DNA of 64,000 nucleotides from Flavobacteriaceae bacterium (lineage in GTDB: Bacteria > Bacteroidota > Bacteroidia > Flavobacteriales > Flavobacteriaceae): positions 16,006 to 80,005 of the forward strand of contig CANHRI010000003.1 of assembly GCA_947463515.1 (NCBI GenBank), given 5' to 3'. The position numbers were made by a program, and so were the translations under genes. The first letter of the stretch is position 1; every line of letters begins with the position of its first letter. Positions 8,268 to 17,470 of this stretch are shown here, one piece after another. The notes under the pieces are model-generated. The model made no database searches. It was not told where the DNA came from and saw only the letters and a program-made list of their open reading frames with translations.

Positions 8268-9479
8268 ATGACCTTGAAATCGGACTTTTTACGATACCAG
8301 GCCCAAACCTCACCCTACCCACTCGGGATGGAAGTTTCCCATGCCGTGGGTTCGTATATTTATGACACCCAAAACAAAGCTTACTTGGATTTTGTGGCGG
8401 GCGTTTCGGCTTGCTCCTTGGGACATCAGCATCCACGGGTAAATCAAGCGATTATTGATCAATTAAACAAGTACTCGCACGTTATGGTGTATGGCGAATA
8501 TGCACAACATCCAGCAACGGAATACTGTAAGTTATTGGTGCACCATTTACCACCCGAATTAAACAAAGTTTATTTGGTCAATTCAGGTACCGAAGCCACA
8601 GAAGGCGCACTCAAATTGGCCCGCCGCGTCACTGGAAGGAGTCAGCTTATTTCCTGCCACAACGCCTATCATGGCAACACCATGGGTTCGATGAGTGTGA
8701 TGGGTTTTGAAGAGCGCAAACAAATCTTTCGTCCCTTGGTGCCCGATGTCGAATTTATCACGTTCAATAACGAAGCTGACATCACTAAAATTACGACACG
8801 TACAGCCGGAATTATCTTGGAAAGTATTCAGGGTGGTGCAGGATTTATCCAACCCGAAAATGATTTCTTGTTGAAAGTCAAACAGCGTTGTGAAGCTGTA
8901 GGAGCCCTGATGATTGTCGATGAAATCCAACCCGGATTTGGACGCACGGGGAAATTGTTTGGTTTTGAAAACTACAATGTAGTGCCCGATGTAGTGATTA
9001 TTGGCAAAGGTATGGCAGGTGGAATGCCCGTTGGAGGTTTTATCGCCAATGAACGCTACATGGATTTATTAAGTCACGACCCTAAACTCGGTCATATTAC
9101 AACCTTTGGGGGACATCCCGTGATTGCCGCTGCTAGTTTAGCCACGTTACAAGAAATACTCGAAAAAGACTATGCGGCCCAAGCTTTGGAAAAAGAAAAA
9201 TTGTTCCGAAGTCTTTTGGTACACCCTTTGATAGAAGAAGTTAGGGGCCGCGGATTAATGTTGGCGGCGATGACCGCTGATCCTGAGATTACGAATCGCG
9301 CCATTTTCAAATGCCAAGACAAAGGACTCATCCTATTTTGGTTGTTGTTTGAAGGAAAAGCCATACGGATTACCCCACCGCTGACCGTTTCTGAGGCGGA
9401 AATTCGCGAAGGTTGTGCCATCCTATTGGAGGCGTTAGACGAGATTATGACTGAGGATAAGCACATTAACCTTGGTTAG
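8268..9479 (+). CDS. Class III PLP-dependent aminotransferase (acetylornithine/ornithine type)
   Basis: 403 residues with the fold-type I subgroup II pattern: NSGTEATEGALKLAR (105-119), the cofactor Asp in MIVDEIQPGFGRTGK (Asp218) and the Schiff-base lysine Lys247 in IIGKGMAGGMPVGGF. TTFGGHP matches the family loop near the phosphate. Members transfer amino groups from ornithine, acetylornithine, 4-aminobutyrate or similar omega-amines; the substrate cannot be chosen from sequence alone. No arginine or GABA pathway genes are nearby. It is probably translated from the OstA-like transcript. Confidence 0.85.
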   Translation: MTLKSDFLRYQAQTSPYPLGMEVSHAVGSYIYDTQNKAYLDFVAGVSACSLGHQHPRVNQAIIDQLNKYSHVMVYGEYAQHPATEYCKLLVHHLPPELNKVYLVNSGTEATEGALKLARRVTGRSQLISCHNAYHGNTMGSMSVMGFEERKQIFRPLVPDVEFITFNNEADITKITTRTAGIILESIQGGAGFIQPENDFLLKVKQRCEAVGALMIVDEIQPGFGRTGKLFGFENYNVVPDVVIIGKGMAGGMPVGGFIANERYMDLLSHDPKLGHITTFGGHPVIAAASLATLQEILEKDYAAQALEKEKLFRSLLVHPLIEEVRGRGLMLAAMTADPEITNRAIFKCQDKGLILFWLLFEGKAIRITPPLTVSEAEIREGCAILLEALDEIMTEDKHINLG

Positions 9480-9567
9480 TGTTAATTAAATTGTTTAAAA
9501 CAATTCCTATTTTTTACCGTTTTTGATTAAGGGATACGTACCTTTAAGTAGTGCAACCTAAACCCCA

Positions 9568-10968
9568 ATGGCTATGTATTTGAATCACGAAGAAGACGAC
9601 TACAATTTATCGCTTTCCCGCTTTGAGTCGATGTTGAAAACCAACAAGGTGTTCTTCTTTGATTCGGAGGAATTTGAAGAAATTATCTTGTATTATTTGG
9701 ACATGGGAAAAACCAATTTGGCCAAAAAAGCGCTCAAATTAGGCTTGGAACAGCATCCAAAGTCAACTGGGTTAAAATTGGTTCAAGTGGAAATGTTGGT
9801 GTACGAAGACAAATTGGACGCCGCTGAAAAACTATTGAATGAATTGTATGCCATTGAACCGCACAACGAAGAAATTTATATCCAACGCGCCAGCATTTAC
9901 TCCAAACGCGACAACCATGAAAAAGCGGTAGCCTGTTTGAAAAAAGCGCTTGAGTATACCGATGACCATGCCGATGTCTACAATTTGATGGGGATGGAAT
10001 ATTTGTTTATGGACGATTTAGAATCGGCTAAATCCTGTTTCATTCAATGTTTGGAAGAAGATATTGCAGATCAATCGGCCTTGTACAATGTGGTGTATTG
10101 TTTTGAATTTCTGGACCAAAATGCAGCTGCTATCGACTATTTGAAAACCTATATTGATCGTAATCCCTACAGTGAAATTGCTTGGCATCAATCGGGACGG
10201 TTATATTATGGGTTAAAAGATTATAAAAATGCCGTGCGTGCTTTTGAATTTGCTACCTATATCGACGAGACCTTTGTAGGCGCTTTTATGGAAAAAGGAA
10301 AGGCTTTGGAACGTTTAAAACGCTATACCGAAGCCATTGAAAGTTACGAGCAAACCCTTGCCTTAGACGACCCTACGTCGTATGCTTTGTTGCGAATTGG
10401 CAAATGCTACGAAAAAGTGGGCAATAAGGTGGCCGCACTTAAATACTTCAACCAAACGGTTCACGAAGATCCGTTATTGGACAAAGGATGGATTGCGATT
10501 ACCGATTTTTATATTCGTCAAAAAAATTATTCCAAAGCGCTCTATTACGTTAATAAAGCCCTCGGAATTGACGATCAAAACAGCAGCTACTGGAAACGGT
10601 ATGCAACCATCAATAAAGCACTCTTTTTATTTGAAGAAGCCGAACACGGGTACCGAAAAGCCGTTGAGTTCGGCGATTACGAATTGGATACCTGGTTGTT
10701 TTGGGTAGACATGATGTGTCAAATGGGTGAAAATGATAATGCAATACTTGCGTTACTTCAAGCCAGTGAATATTTTCCCGAAGCCTATGAAATTGAGTAC
10801 CGAATGGCAGGCTTGTATTTTACTCTTGAAATGGAGGAAAAAGGGAGTTATCATCTTGCCAACGCCTTACGCTTGAATGCAACACATTACACCTTATTGG
10901 AAGAGTTATTTCCGCAAGTAATGGACTTGAATAGCATTCAAAAAGCACTCCGAAAATACCGAAAATAA
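9568..10968 (+). CDS. TPR-repeat protein
   Basis: 466 residues built of about 10-12 tetratricopeptide repeats from residue ~45 onward, with recurring patterns such as ALEYTDDHADVYNLMGMEY, AFEFATYIDETFVGAFMEKG and ALLRIGKCYEKVGNKVAALKYF. There is no signal peptide or membrane segment, so it is likely a cytoplasmic adaptor. The first ~40 residues are acidic (NHEEDDYNLS). The stop codon overlaps the aroE start by one base (TAATG), so the two genes are translationally coupled. This arrangement is common in flavobacteria but does not reveal a partner. Confidence 0.85.
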   Translation: MAMYLNHEEDDYNLSLSRFESMLKTNKVFFFDSEEFEEIILYYLDMGKTNLAKKALKLGLEQHPKSTGLKLVQVEMLVYEDKLDAAEKLLNELYAIEPHNEEIYIQRASIYSKRDNHEKAVACLKKALEYTDDHADVYNLMGMEYLFMDDLESAKSCFIQCLEEDIADQSALYNVVYCFEFLDQNAAAIDYLKTYIDRNPYSEIAWHQSGRLYYGLKDYKNAVRAFEFATYIDETFVGAFMEKGKALERLKRYTEAIESYEQTLALDDPTSYALLRIGKCYEKVGNKVAALKYFNQTVHEDPLLDKGWIAITDFYIRQKNYSKALYYVNKALGIDDQNSSYWKRYATINKALFLFEEAEHGYRKAVEFGDYELDTWLFWVDMMCQMGENDNAILALLQASEYFPEAYEIEYRMAGLYFTLEMEEKGSYHLANALRLNATHYTLLEELFPQVMDLNSIQKALRKYRK

Positions 10969-11726
10969 TGGCCCATTCTTCCGAAAAACGCTTTGGCCTT
11001 TTGGGACGAAACATTGACTATTCCTTTTCTCGTGGGTATTTTGCGCAAAAGTTTGAGGCTCCGCAATGGCAGAACTGTCGCTATGACAATTATGACCTGC
11101 CCGATGCCGCTCAAATTAAACCATTGCTACAAACCCAACCGTATCTGAATGGCTTAAACGTGACCGTTCCCTACAAAGAAGCCGTCATCCCTTTTTTGGA
11201 TGATTTGGATCCTATTGCCCGCCAAATTGGCGCTGTAAATACGATTCAATGGTTACCCGACGGTACAACCCTAGGCCACAACACGGATTGGTACGGATTT
11301 CAACAAGCATTAGAACCTTATCTTGCGTCCCACCATCAACGCGCCCTTGTCTTGGGAACCGGAGGCGCTGCCAAAGCGATACGTTTCACCCTGCAGCATT
11401 TAGGAATACCCTACACTTTAGTCAGTCGTACAGGGGAAGAAGGAACCCTTTCCTACGCCGAAATCACCCCCGAAATCATGCACGCCCACACCCTTGTCAT
11501 TCAATGTACGCCTTTGGGAACCTATCCCGAGGTAGAGGCCTGTCCCCCAATACCCTACTCCCATTTCACGCCGCTTCACCTTGCTTTTGATTTGGTATAC
11601 AATCCACCTAAAACCCGTTTTCTAACCTTAGCTGAAGCACAAGGCGCCTCGATTGAAAATGGGTATTCCATGTTGGTTCACCAAGCAGAAAAGGCCTGGG
11701 AAATCTGGAACAGCACCAAAGTATAG
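10968..11726 (+). CDS. aroE: Shikimate dehydrogenase
   Basis: 252 residues. The N-terminal substrate half has FGLLGRNIDYSFS and LNVTVPYK with catalytic Lys70; NTDWYGF holds the partner Asp107. The NADP-binding loop is GTGGAAKA (130-137). The C-terminal NGYSMLVHQAEKAWEIW is the family's final helix. It reduces 3-dehydroshikimate to shikimate with NADPH in aromatic amino acid synthesis. It starts inside the stop of the TPR gene, so the two are coupled. The next gene has its own promoter. Confidence 0.95.
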   Translation: MAHSSEKRFGLLGRNIDYSFSRGYFAQKFEAPQWQNCRYDNYDLPDAAQIKPLLQTQPYLNGLNVTVPYKEAVIPFLDDLDPIARQIGAVNTIQWLPDGTTLGHNTDWYGFQQALEPYLASHHQRALVLGTGGAAKAIRFTLQHLGIPYTLVSRTGEEGTLSYAEITPEIMHAHTLVIQCTPLGTYPEVEACPPIPYSHFTPLHLAFDLVYNPPKTRFLTLAEAQGASIENGYSMLVHQAEKAWEIWNSTKV

Positions 11727-11778
11727 CCGTAAATCCAGTCTTTTCAACTTCTTTACACACAGAATCACGGGTTTTACT

Positions 11779-11808
11779 TTGAATTTTAGGACTACTTTAG
11801 TATCTTTC
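11779..11808 (+). promoter_or_regulatory. Promoter of the DUF349 gene, TTG-N19-TATCTTTC
   Basis: TTG at 11779-11781, a 19-bp spacer and TATCTTTC at 11801-11808, one base off the TAnnTTTG consensus. It predicts a leader of ~30 nt. Confidence 0.55.
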
Positions 11809-11844
11809 GCCCTAATTATTGTATAACCCCTACAACCTAAACGA

Positions 11845-14037
11845 ATGTCTGAAGTAGTGAATGACAACCTGAATCCCGAAATGGACGGTTCAGATGGAAT
11901 GGAAAACCAAGCGAACGTAGACGCGAATACGACCGAAAACGCAACTACACCCGAGGAATCAACCCCTGTGGAGAGTCCGATTCCCGATACTGAAGTGGAA
12001 GCAGCTTTATCGGAGGAAACGGAAGAAACGCCTGAAATTGAAGTAATTTCGGGTGAAGAAGCCGATGCTCCTGTAGCGCAAGAAACTGCTGTGGCATCGA
12101 ATGAAATCACAGCCGCCGAAGCAACCCCAGAGAGTGAAGAAACGACGCCTTCGGAAACTACAGAAGCGGTGACTCCCGAAGAAAGTCAGGAATCCGCTGC
12201 CCCTGAAACCCATGAAGAAGCCCTTTCGGCTATCGCTGAAGCCAATGCCGAAGAAAGCGAAGATGAAACCCTGAAGGGTCGTCACGAGATTCCGATGGAA
12301 GATTATGATGCCTTTTCTATGGAGCAATTGGTAGCCGCTTTAGAAGGTTTGGTCGCTGTTGAGCACGTGATGACCGTTCGTGAGCATGTGGAAGAAGTTC
12401 GCAAAGCCTTCCTTTCCAAATTCCACCATTTTATCGATGAAAAACGCGATGAGTTTTTGGCGGAAAACCCCGACACTACTGAAGATTTCCACTATGATTT
12501 CCCTTTAAAAAAGCGATTTGACACGCTTTATACCACCTATCGTGACAAAAAGAATGCCCATTTCAAATCGTTGCAAAACGCGTTAAAATCCAATTTGGAG
12601 AAGCGCGAAGCTTTGGTAGAAGAATTGAAAAATGTGGTAGCCCAATCCGGAGGTAATATTGCCCAAGCCTTGAAACAGCTCGCTGACATTCGCGAACGCT
12701 GGAAAAATGCAGGACCTATCCCAAAAGACAAATACAATCACGTTTGGAACAACTATCACTTCCATTTGGAAAACTTCTATGATGTTTTGCATTTGGACCG
12801 TGAGGCCCGTGATTTGGAATTCAAAAATAATTTAGAGCAAAAGCAACGGATTATCGCCCGTGTTGAGGAATTAACGCAAGAAAGCGATATCAACAAAGCC
12901 TTCCGCGAGTTGCAAGACCTTCACCGCATTTGGAAAGAAGACATCGGTCCTGTTTCCAAAGAGGTACGTGAGAGTTTGTGGCAACGTTTTAGCGAGCTCA
13001 CCAAACAAATGCATGACAAACGCGAATCGTTATCCGAAGAATTCCGTAAACGCGAGCAGGAAAATCTAGCGAAAAAGCAAGAAATCATTGCTGCTTTGGA
13101 GGTACTTGCTACCGAGCGCGTGGACAGTCATGCTTTATGGGTGCAACAAATTGCCAAAGTAGAAGCGTTACGCAATACTTTTTTTGCCACCGGTAAAGTA
13201 CCTTCAGAGGTGAATGAAGCGACTTGGGCAGCATTTAAAACAGCCGTTCGTAATTTTAACGCTTTAAAAAATTCCTTCTACAAGGACATTAAAAAAGGGC
13301 AAAACGATAATTTGAGTCGCAAGCAAGCCTTGGTGGCTCGTGCCAATGAATTGAAAGATGCCGATGATTTTGCCGCAACCACGCCCATCATGAAACAGAT
13401 TCAGGAAGAGTGGAAAACCATTGGCCATGTTCCACGAAAATTCTCTGACAGTTTGTGGAAAGAATTTAAAGAAGCTTGCAACACCTACTTTGACCGCTTG
13501 AAAGAAAGTAAGAAAGAAGAGAATTCGGTCGAATTGGAAGCTTTCAACAACAAAAAAGCGTATTTAGAACAATTGCGTTCTTTTGAATTGGTGGGCGATC
13601 ACAAAACCGACTTGGAGGCCATCAAAGCGCATATCGAGCAATGGAAAAGTTTTGGTAAGGTTCCTTTCAACCGCCGTCATATTGAAGGTAAATTCAACAA
13701 AATTTTGGATGCTTTATTTGAAAAATTAAGCGCTAGCAAAAAAGAAGGCGAGATGCATCGTTTTTCAAGCAAGTTAGAATCATTTGCGGGCGATGGCAGT
13801 CGTAAATTGGATCATGAAAAATTGTTCATCATGCGTAAAATTGACGAAGTGCAGCATGAAATCTTCCAGTTGGAAAACAATATTCAATTCTTCCAAAATG
13901 CCAAAAACAACCCCATTGTCAACGAAGTGAAGAAAAACATCGAGCGCCATAAAGCTGATTTAGCAACGTGGAAAGAGAAGCTCAAACAAATTAATGTTTT
14001 GATAAAACAACAACAACAACAAGAATCCGCTGAATAA
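11845..14037 (+). CDS. DUF349-repeat protein with acidic N-terminal region
   Basis: 730 residues. Residues 1-~145 are a Glu/Ala/Thr/Pro-rich, acidic, low-complexity region, probably disordered. Then come five DUF349 units recognised by W-x5-G-x-(I/V)P-type cores: ERWKNAGPIPK, RIWKEDIGPVSK, TFFATGKVPSE, EEWKTIGHVPR and EQWKSFGKVPF. The rest is predicted coiled coil, ending in a Gln-rich tail. There are no membrane segments. DUF349 proteins are widespread in Bacteroidota and Actinobacteria with unclear function. A terminator overlaps the stop codon, so the gene is a single transcription unit. Confidence 0.88.
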   Translation: MSEVVNDNLNPEMDGSDGMENQANVDANTTENATTPEESTPVESPIPDTEVEAALSEETEETPEIEVISGEEADAPVAQETAVASNEITAAEATPESEETTPSETTEAVTPEESQESAAPETHEEALSAIAEANAEESEDETLKGRHEIPMEDYDAFSMEQLVAALEGLVAVEHVMTVREHVEEVRKAFLSKFHHFIDEKRDEFLAENPDTTEDFHYDFPLKKRFDTLYTTYRDKKNAHFKSLQNALKSNLEKREALVEELKNVVAQSGGNIAQALKQLADIRERWKNAGPIPKDKYNHVWNNYHFHLENFYDVLHLDREARDLEFKNNLEQKQRIIARVEELTQESDINKAFRELQDLHRIWKEDIGPVSKEVRESLWQRFSELTKQMHDKRESLSEEFRKREQENLAKKQEIIAALEVLATERVDSHALWVQQIAKVEALRNTFFATGKVPSEVNEATWAAFKTAVRNFNALKNSFYKDIKKGQNDNLSRKQALVARANELKDADDFAATTPIMKQIQEEWKTIGHVPRKFSDSLWKEFKEACNTYFDRLKESKKEENSVELEAFNNKKAYLEQLRSFELVGDHKTDLEAIKAHIEQWKSFGKVPFNRRHIEGKFNKILDALFEKLSASKKEGEMHRFSSKLESFAGDGSRKLDHEKLFIMRKIDEVQHEIFQLENNIQFFQNAKNNPIVNEVKKNIERHKADLATWKEKLKQINVLIKQQQQQESAE

Positions 14038-14050
14038 GCGGATTTTTTTT
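14024..14050 (+). terminator. Terminator overlapping the end of the DUF349 gene
   Basis: An 8-bp stem AATCCGCT/AGCGGATT (14024-14031 with 14037-14044), a 5-nt loop containing the stop codon, and a T8 run through 14050. Confidence 0.85.
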
Positions 14051-14055
14051 GGTGC

Positions 14056-14069
14056 ATGATAAATATCAT
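14056..14069 (+). promoter_or_regulatory. Fnr/Crp-type operator of hemN (ATGATAAATATCAT)
   Basis: A perfect 14-bp palindrome. Its centre lies 36.5 bp before the last base of the -7 box, roughly -41 to -43 from the predicted start. That is the classic position for an activator touching RNA polymerase. The same motif at the same spacing precedes ccoS and ccoI. There is no TTG -33 element here, as expected for an activator-dependent promoter. Confidence 0.7.
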
Positions 14070-14091
14070 ACCCTACGCCATGGCCACATCC

Positions 14092-14099
14092 TATCTTTG
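14092..14099 (+). promoter_or_regulatory. -7 box TATCTTTG of hemN
   Basis: Perfect TAnnTTTG, 17 nt before the ATG at 14117. Confidence 0.65.
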
Positions 14100-14116
14100 A
14101 GGCAAATTCTCTAGCC

Positions 14117-15481
14117 ATGGCCACTTCTCTCATTCAAAAATACAACGTGCCGGGACCCCGATACACCAGTTATCCCACGGTTCCGTACTGGAATGATGCG
14201 ACTTTTAGCACCGAGGGATGGCTCCACACTTTGCTGCAAGCTTTTCACGAAACCAATGCGACGCAAGGCATAAGTCTCTATATTCATCTCCCCTTTTGCG
14301 AAAGTTTATGCACGTTTTGTGGCTGTCACAAACGCATTACCAAGCGGCATGAGGTAGAACACCCTTATATCGAGGCAGTATTGAAGGAATGGAATTTATA
14401 CTGTGAGTTATTGCCCAAGAAACCCCATATACGCGAAATCCATTTGGGCGGAGGCACGCCTACCTTTTTTTCTGCTGCTAATCTTAAGCGACTCATTCAC
14501 GGAATATTGAAGGAAGCCCATGTAGTTCCCGAACATGAATTTAGCTTCGAAGGGCATCCCAACAATACCACACGCGAACATTTACAGGTGTTGTACGACC
14601 TAGGTTTTCGTCGTGTGAGTTTTGGCGTACAAGATTACTCGCCAACCGTTCAAAACGCCATTCATCGCGTGCAATCGTTTCATCAAGTGGCGAAAGTTAC
14701 TTTTTGGGCACGGGAAATTGGCTATACATCCATCGGACATGATATCATCTTTGGGTTGCCGTTTCAAACCCTTGCCGACGTAGAAGACACTATCGACAAA
14801 ACCAAATCCCTACTCCCCGACCGCCTCGCTTTTTACAGTTATGCCCATGTACCGTGGATAAAAGGCAATGGCCAACGCGGATTTCAGGATCAAGATGTAC
14901 CGCGTGATGAGGTGAAGCGGCAATTGTATGAAGAAGGGAAAAAACGCTTGTTGGCACATCATTACCACGAAATTGGGATGGACCATTTTGCTCGAACTAC
15001 CGATTCGATGTACCATGCCTTTGAAAACGGCACCTTGCACCGGAACTTCATGGGATATACCGTGACACAAACCAAAGTAATGATCGGATTGGGCGTTTCG
15101 TCGATTGGCGACAGTTGGTATGGTTTTGCACAAAACGAAAAGGTCTTAGAAACCTACTATGCCCGCTTGGAGGCCAACGAATTCCCTGTGCTTCGGGGCC
15201 ATCTTCTCACGGAGGAAGACCTGATTATCCGCCGTCATATTCTCAATTTAATGTGCCATTTTGAAACCCAATGGGAAACCGAAGACCTTTATTTCATGGA
15301 AATTCCAAAGGTTTTGGCACAACTCCAAGAAATGGAGCACGACGGTTTGGTTATAATTGGACTGGATCACCTGGTTGTAACCGAAAAAGGCAAACCCTTT
15401 ATCCGTAACATTTGTATGGCGTTTGACTTGCATTTGCAACGTTCGGCTCCCCAAACACAGCTGTTTTCGATGACGGTTTAA
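14117..15481 (+). CDS. hemN: Oxygen-independent coproporphyrinogen III dehydrogenase (radical SAM)
   Basis: 454 residues. The radical-SAM cluster motif CxxxCxxC is Cys61, Cys65 and Cys68, followed by Cys70 (HLPFCESLCTFCGC). The N-terminal YNVPGPRYTSYPT and the ending are those of true HemN rather than HemW: GHPNNTTREH, RVSFGVQDY, GLPFQT, and a HemN C-terminal domain. It decarboxylates coproporphyrinogen III to protoporphyrinogen IX without oxygen. The operator upstream matches those of the cbb3 oxidase genes, so expression under low oxygen is expected. Confidence 0.96.
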   Translation: MATSLIQKYNVPGPRYTSYPTVPYWNDATFSTEGWLHTLLQAFHETNATQGISLYIHLPFCESLCTFCGCHKRITKRHEVEHPYIEAVLKEWNLYCELLPKKPHIREIHLGGGTPTFFSAANLKRLIHGILKEAHVVPEHEFSFEGHPNNTTREHLQVLYDLGFRRVSFGVQDYSPTVQNAIHRVQSFHQVAKVTFWAREIGYTSIGHDIIFGLPFQTLADVEDTIDKTKSLLPDRLAFYSYAHVPWIKGNGQRGFQDQDVPRDEVKRQLYEEGKKRLLAHHYHEIGMDHFARTTDSMYHAFENGTLHRNFMGYTVTQTKVMIGLGVSSIGDSWYGFAQNEKVLETYYARLEANEFPVLRGHLLTEEDLIIRRHILNLMCHFETQWETEDLYFMEIPKVLAQLQEMEHDGLVIIGLDHLVVTEKGKPFIRNICMAFDLHLQRSAPQTQLFSMTV

Positions 15482-15725
15482 GGGGTTGTTTCAAGTTTTA
15501 AGTTTCAGGTTGGTTGCAGTGTGAGTTGTTGATTGGTGGAAAAGTGGAGCGGGTGGAAAAGTGTAGGGTAACTGCTCTTTCACCATGCGAAAGGACTGAC
15601 TTTATCGAATTTAATTTCGTCCAGCAGCAGTTATCGGGCCGCAAAGTCGGGAGACTGTTGCGGAGCAGAGTGCTACTTAAAACACTTTGCGGAGCTGGGG
15701 CTGGGGTCTGTTATGTGCAGTATTT

Positions 15726-16136
15726 TTAAAGTTCACCTTTTTTAAACTTTTCAAGAAGATCATCCTCTACTGTTTTTGTGTATTCAAATTCATTTTTATA
15801 GATGTTATATTGAACATCTAATTCAACAATAATTTTTTTTACTTCTCCCTCGGTAAAATTTCCTTCTTTTATTTTGTCGCAAATTTCTTCACAATATTCT
15901 TTTTCAAGAATTTGCTTAATGGTATTATGAGTTTCTTTATAAGTAAGATTACTATTCAAAGGTTTATTTTCCCAAGTTTCGAATATATCACAATAGCAAT
16001 CAATTAAAATATCATAATCGACCATTAGTTCTAAGTTTCTAAAATATTTAGAATTTAACTCTTCAATGTAGCTAGGTCTGATTGTTTCTTGTTTCGAGTT
16101 ACTTTTCTTTTCGAATAGTTTCCTTAAAAAATACAT
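15726..16136 (-). CDS. Unknown AT-rich accessory gene (distal gene of the insert)
   Basis: 136 residues from the ATG at 16136; the frame extends to a GTG at 16184, but that part reads through junction-like DNA and is less convincing. The protein is charged and helical with a Lys/Glu-rich middle and end (CEEICDKIKEGNFTEGEVKKIIVELDVQYNIYKNEF). It has no signal peptide or membrane segment and I recognise no family. It lies ~170 bp downstream of the GIY-YIG-like gene on the same strand. Both genes are visibly richer in A and T than their neighbours, which suggests recent acquisition. A role tied to the neighbour is only a guess. Confidence 0.55.
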   Translation of the reverse strand: MYFLRKLFEKKSNSKQETIRPSYIEELNSKYFRNLELMVDYDILIDCYCDIFETWENKPLNSNLTYKETHNTIKQILEKEYCEEICDKIKEGNFTEGEVKKIIVELDVQYNIYKNEFEYTKTVEDDLLEKFKKGEL

Positions 16137-16305
16137 ATTTCTGGGTATTGCAGGATTTAAATATTGCCCGTAACGTTCTACCACTAGCCGACTGTGGCCG
16201 TCTTAGCGATACGATTATTTCTTACTAAGATAAATGTTTTTCGTTTAAAACAAACGCCAAACTTTCACTTGCCAACAATAGCGACTAGCTGCTTTTATAG
16301 GCAGG

Positions 16306-17286
16306 CTAATACATATTAAATTCGTCGTCTGTTATTTCGGTTGACTTTAAATAATTATGCTTAGGAAAATATTTTACTATGTGTCTATATTTCGGTTCAA
16401 TAGTTTGAGAATAAGTTCTACATAAGTTTGTCAAATCTGTTTCCACTATTATTGAAGAAAATTTTGATTTCTCAACAGCCTGATAATAAGAATGTGTTTT
16501 TTTTCCAAACGAACCTATAAAATCAACATTAAACTCTTTTGTGTCAAAATAATCAATAAGTGCGGCTTCAGTAACTTTTGTCGTTAACTCTTTTGTAGCA
16601 TTCAAATCTTCAATATTTTTTCTCAACTCCTCCAAAATTTTTTTTCCTGAATTTTTGTATTCTGCAAACTCTTCAGTCATTGCCATTAAGTTGATTTTTT
16701 TTACATAAGAACACAGAATAACATATACTTCCTTATCTAAATATTTTTGAGTGCATTTGAACAAAATCTTTTTAATTTTTTCATGATTGTTTATTCTTTT
16801 AACTGGGGATATTTTCTTGTCCATTTTTAATGATTTTCCAATATATAAGATTTGCAAATCATTAAAATTCATGTCAGTTTTATGCATAGAATACCTTAAT
16901 GCATACAGCGCTTTTACTGCTATTTCATTGTCATTAACCAAATCAGGATGTTGTTTATCAAAAAAATATCCATTTTCATCTTTAATGTTAAATCTTGAAT
17001 ATGGAAATTCTGATTCGAGTCTAACAATACCTTTGACTTCACGCTTTAAAGGCAGTAAACCAATTACTTCATGAAAGTTATGTTCTTTTTGAATTTTAAA
17101 TTTAAGCTTTACAAACTCACCATCAATTTCAAAATAATTTGGGTCGATTATAACTCTTGGTCTTATTCCAACCAAATAAATATTACAAGGTTCTTCCTCA
17201 GAAAAATGCTTGTTATAATTCACAAATCTGAATTCGTCTTCTTGAGTTTCCCAATAATTTTTAAGATAAATGTTGAAGTGTAGCAT
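16306..17286 (-). CDS. GIY-YIG-like nuclease candidate in an AT-rich insert
   Basis: 326 residues. A central segment fits a divergent GIY-YIG fold: ILYIGKS (YIG at 148-150), then Arg164 and His168 in VKRINNHEK, and after ~70 residues Glu240 in TEAALIDYF followed by FNVDFIG (Asn253). This order of YIG, R-x3-H and E-A-x-L-I-x-Y-F resembles a family of accessory-island proteins I know only as GIY-YIG-like. The first GIY strand is not clear. The N-terminal ~120 residues are unassigned; the C-terminal part has VETDLTNLCRTYS. Codon use is much more AT-rich than the flanking hemN and cco genes. Nuclease activity and a defence or mobile-element role are inferred. Confidence 0.5.
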   Translation of the reverse strand: MLHFNIYLKNYWETQEDEFRFVNYNKHFSEEEPCNIYLVGIRPRVIIDPNYFEIDGEFVKLKFKIQKEHNFHEVIGLLPLKREVKGIVRLESEFPYSRFNIKDENGYFFDKQHPDLVNDNEIAVKALYALRYSMHKTDMNFNDLQILYIGKSLKMDKKISPVKRINNHEKIKKILFKCTQKYLDKEVYVILCSYVKKINLMAMTEEFAEYKNSGKKILEELRKNIEDLNATKELTTKVTEAALIDYFDTKEFNVDFIGSFGKKTHSYYQAVEKSKFSSIIVETDLTNLCRTYSQTIEPKYRHIVKYFPKHNYLKSTEITDDEFNMY

Positions 17287-17470
17287 ATTTGTTGTCTAGC
17301 TTGACTATAACGATTCGCTAAGTTCAAATCCCTCGCAAATTAAAAAATATTCTACAATTCCCACTAGGGTTTTTCCTATTTTGGGGAGGGTTTTTTCCGT
17401 ATAGTGACTTGTTATGAAATTTTAAATTATAAATTTTAAATTATAAATTGGTTTTCAGCTCACGTCATAT
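17287..17470. other. Intergenic DNA at the insert boundary
   Basis: AT-rich DNA between the accessory gene and a heptamer repeat tract. No ORF or RNA gene could be supported. A GTTCAAATCCC string near 17325 resembles a tRNA T-arm but cannot form a T-stem. Confidence 0.4.

Noticed and set aside
12007..12327. 106-codon ORF antisense to the DUF349 gene
   Set aside because: A shadow of the acidic low-complexity region; Phe/Arg-rich and without homology-like features.
15514..15729. 71-codon plus-strand ORF after hemN
   Set aside because: It lies in the insert boundary, overlaps the end of the accessory gene, has odd composition and no promoter.
17310..17350. Possible tRNA 3' end (GTTCAAATCCC)
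   Set aside because: The bases flanking the would-be T-loop do not pair, and no acceptor, D or anticodon arms are present.
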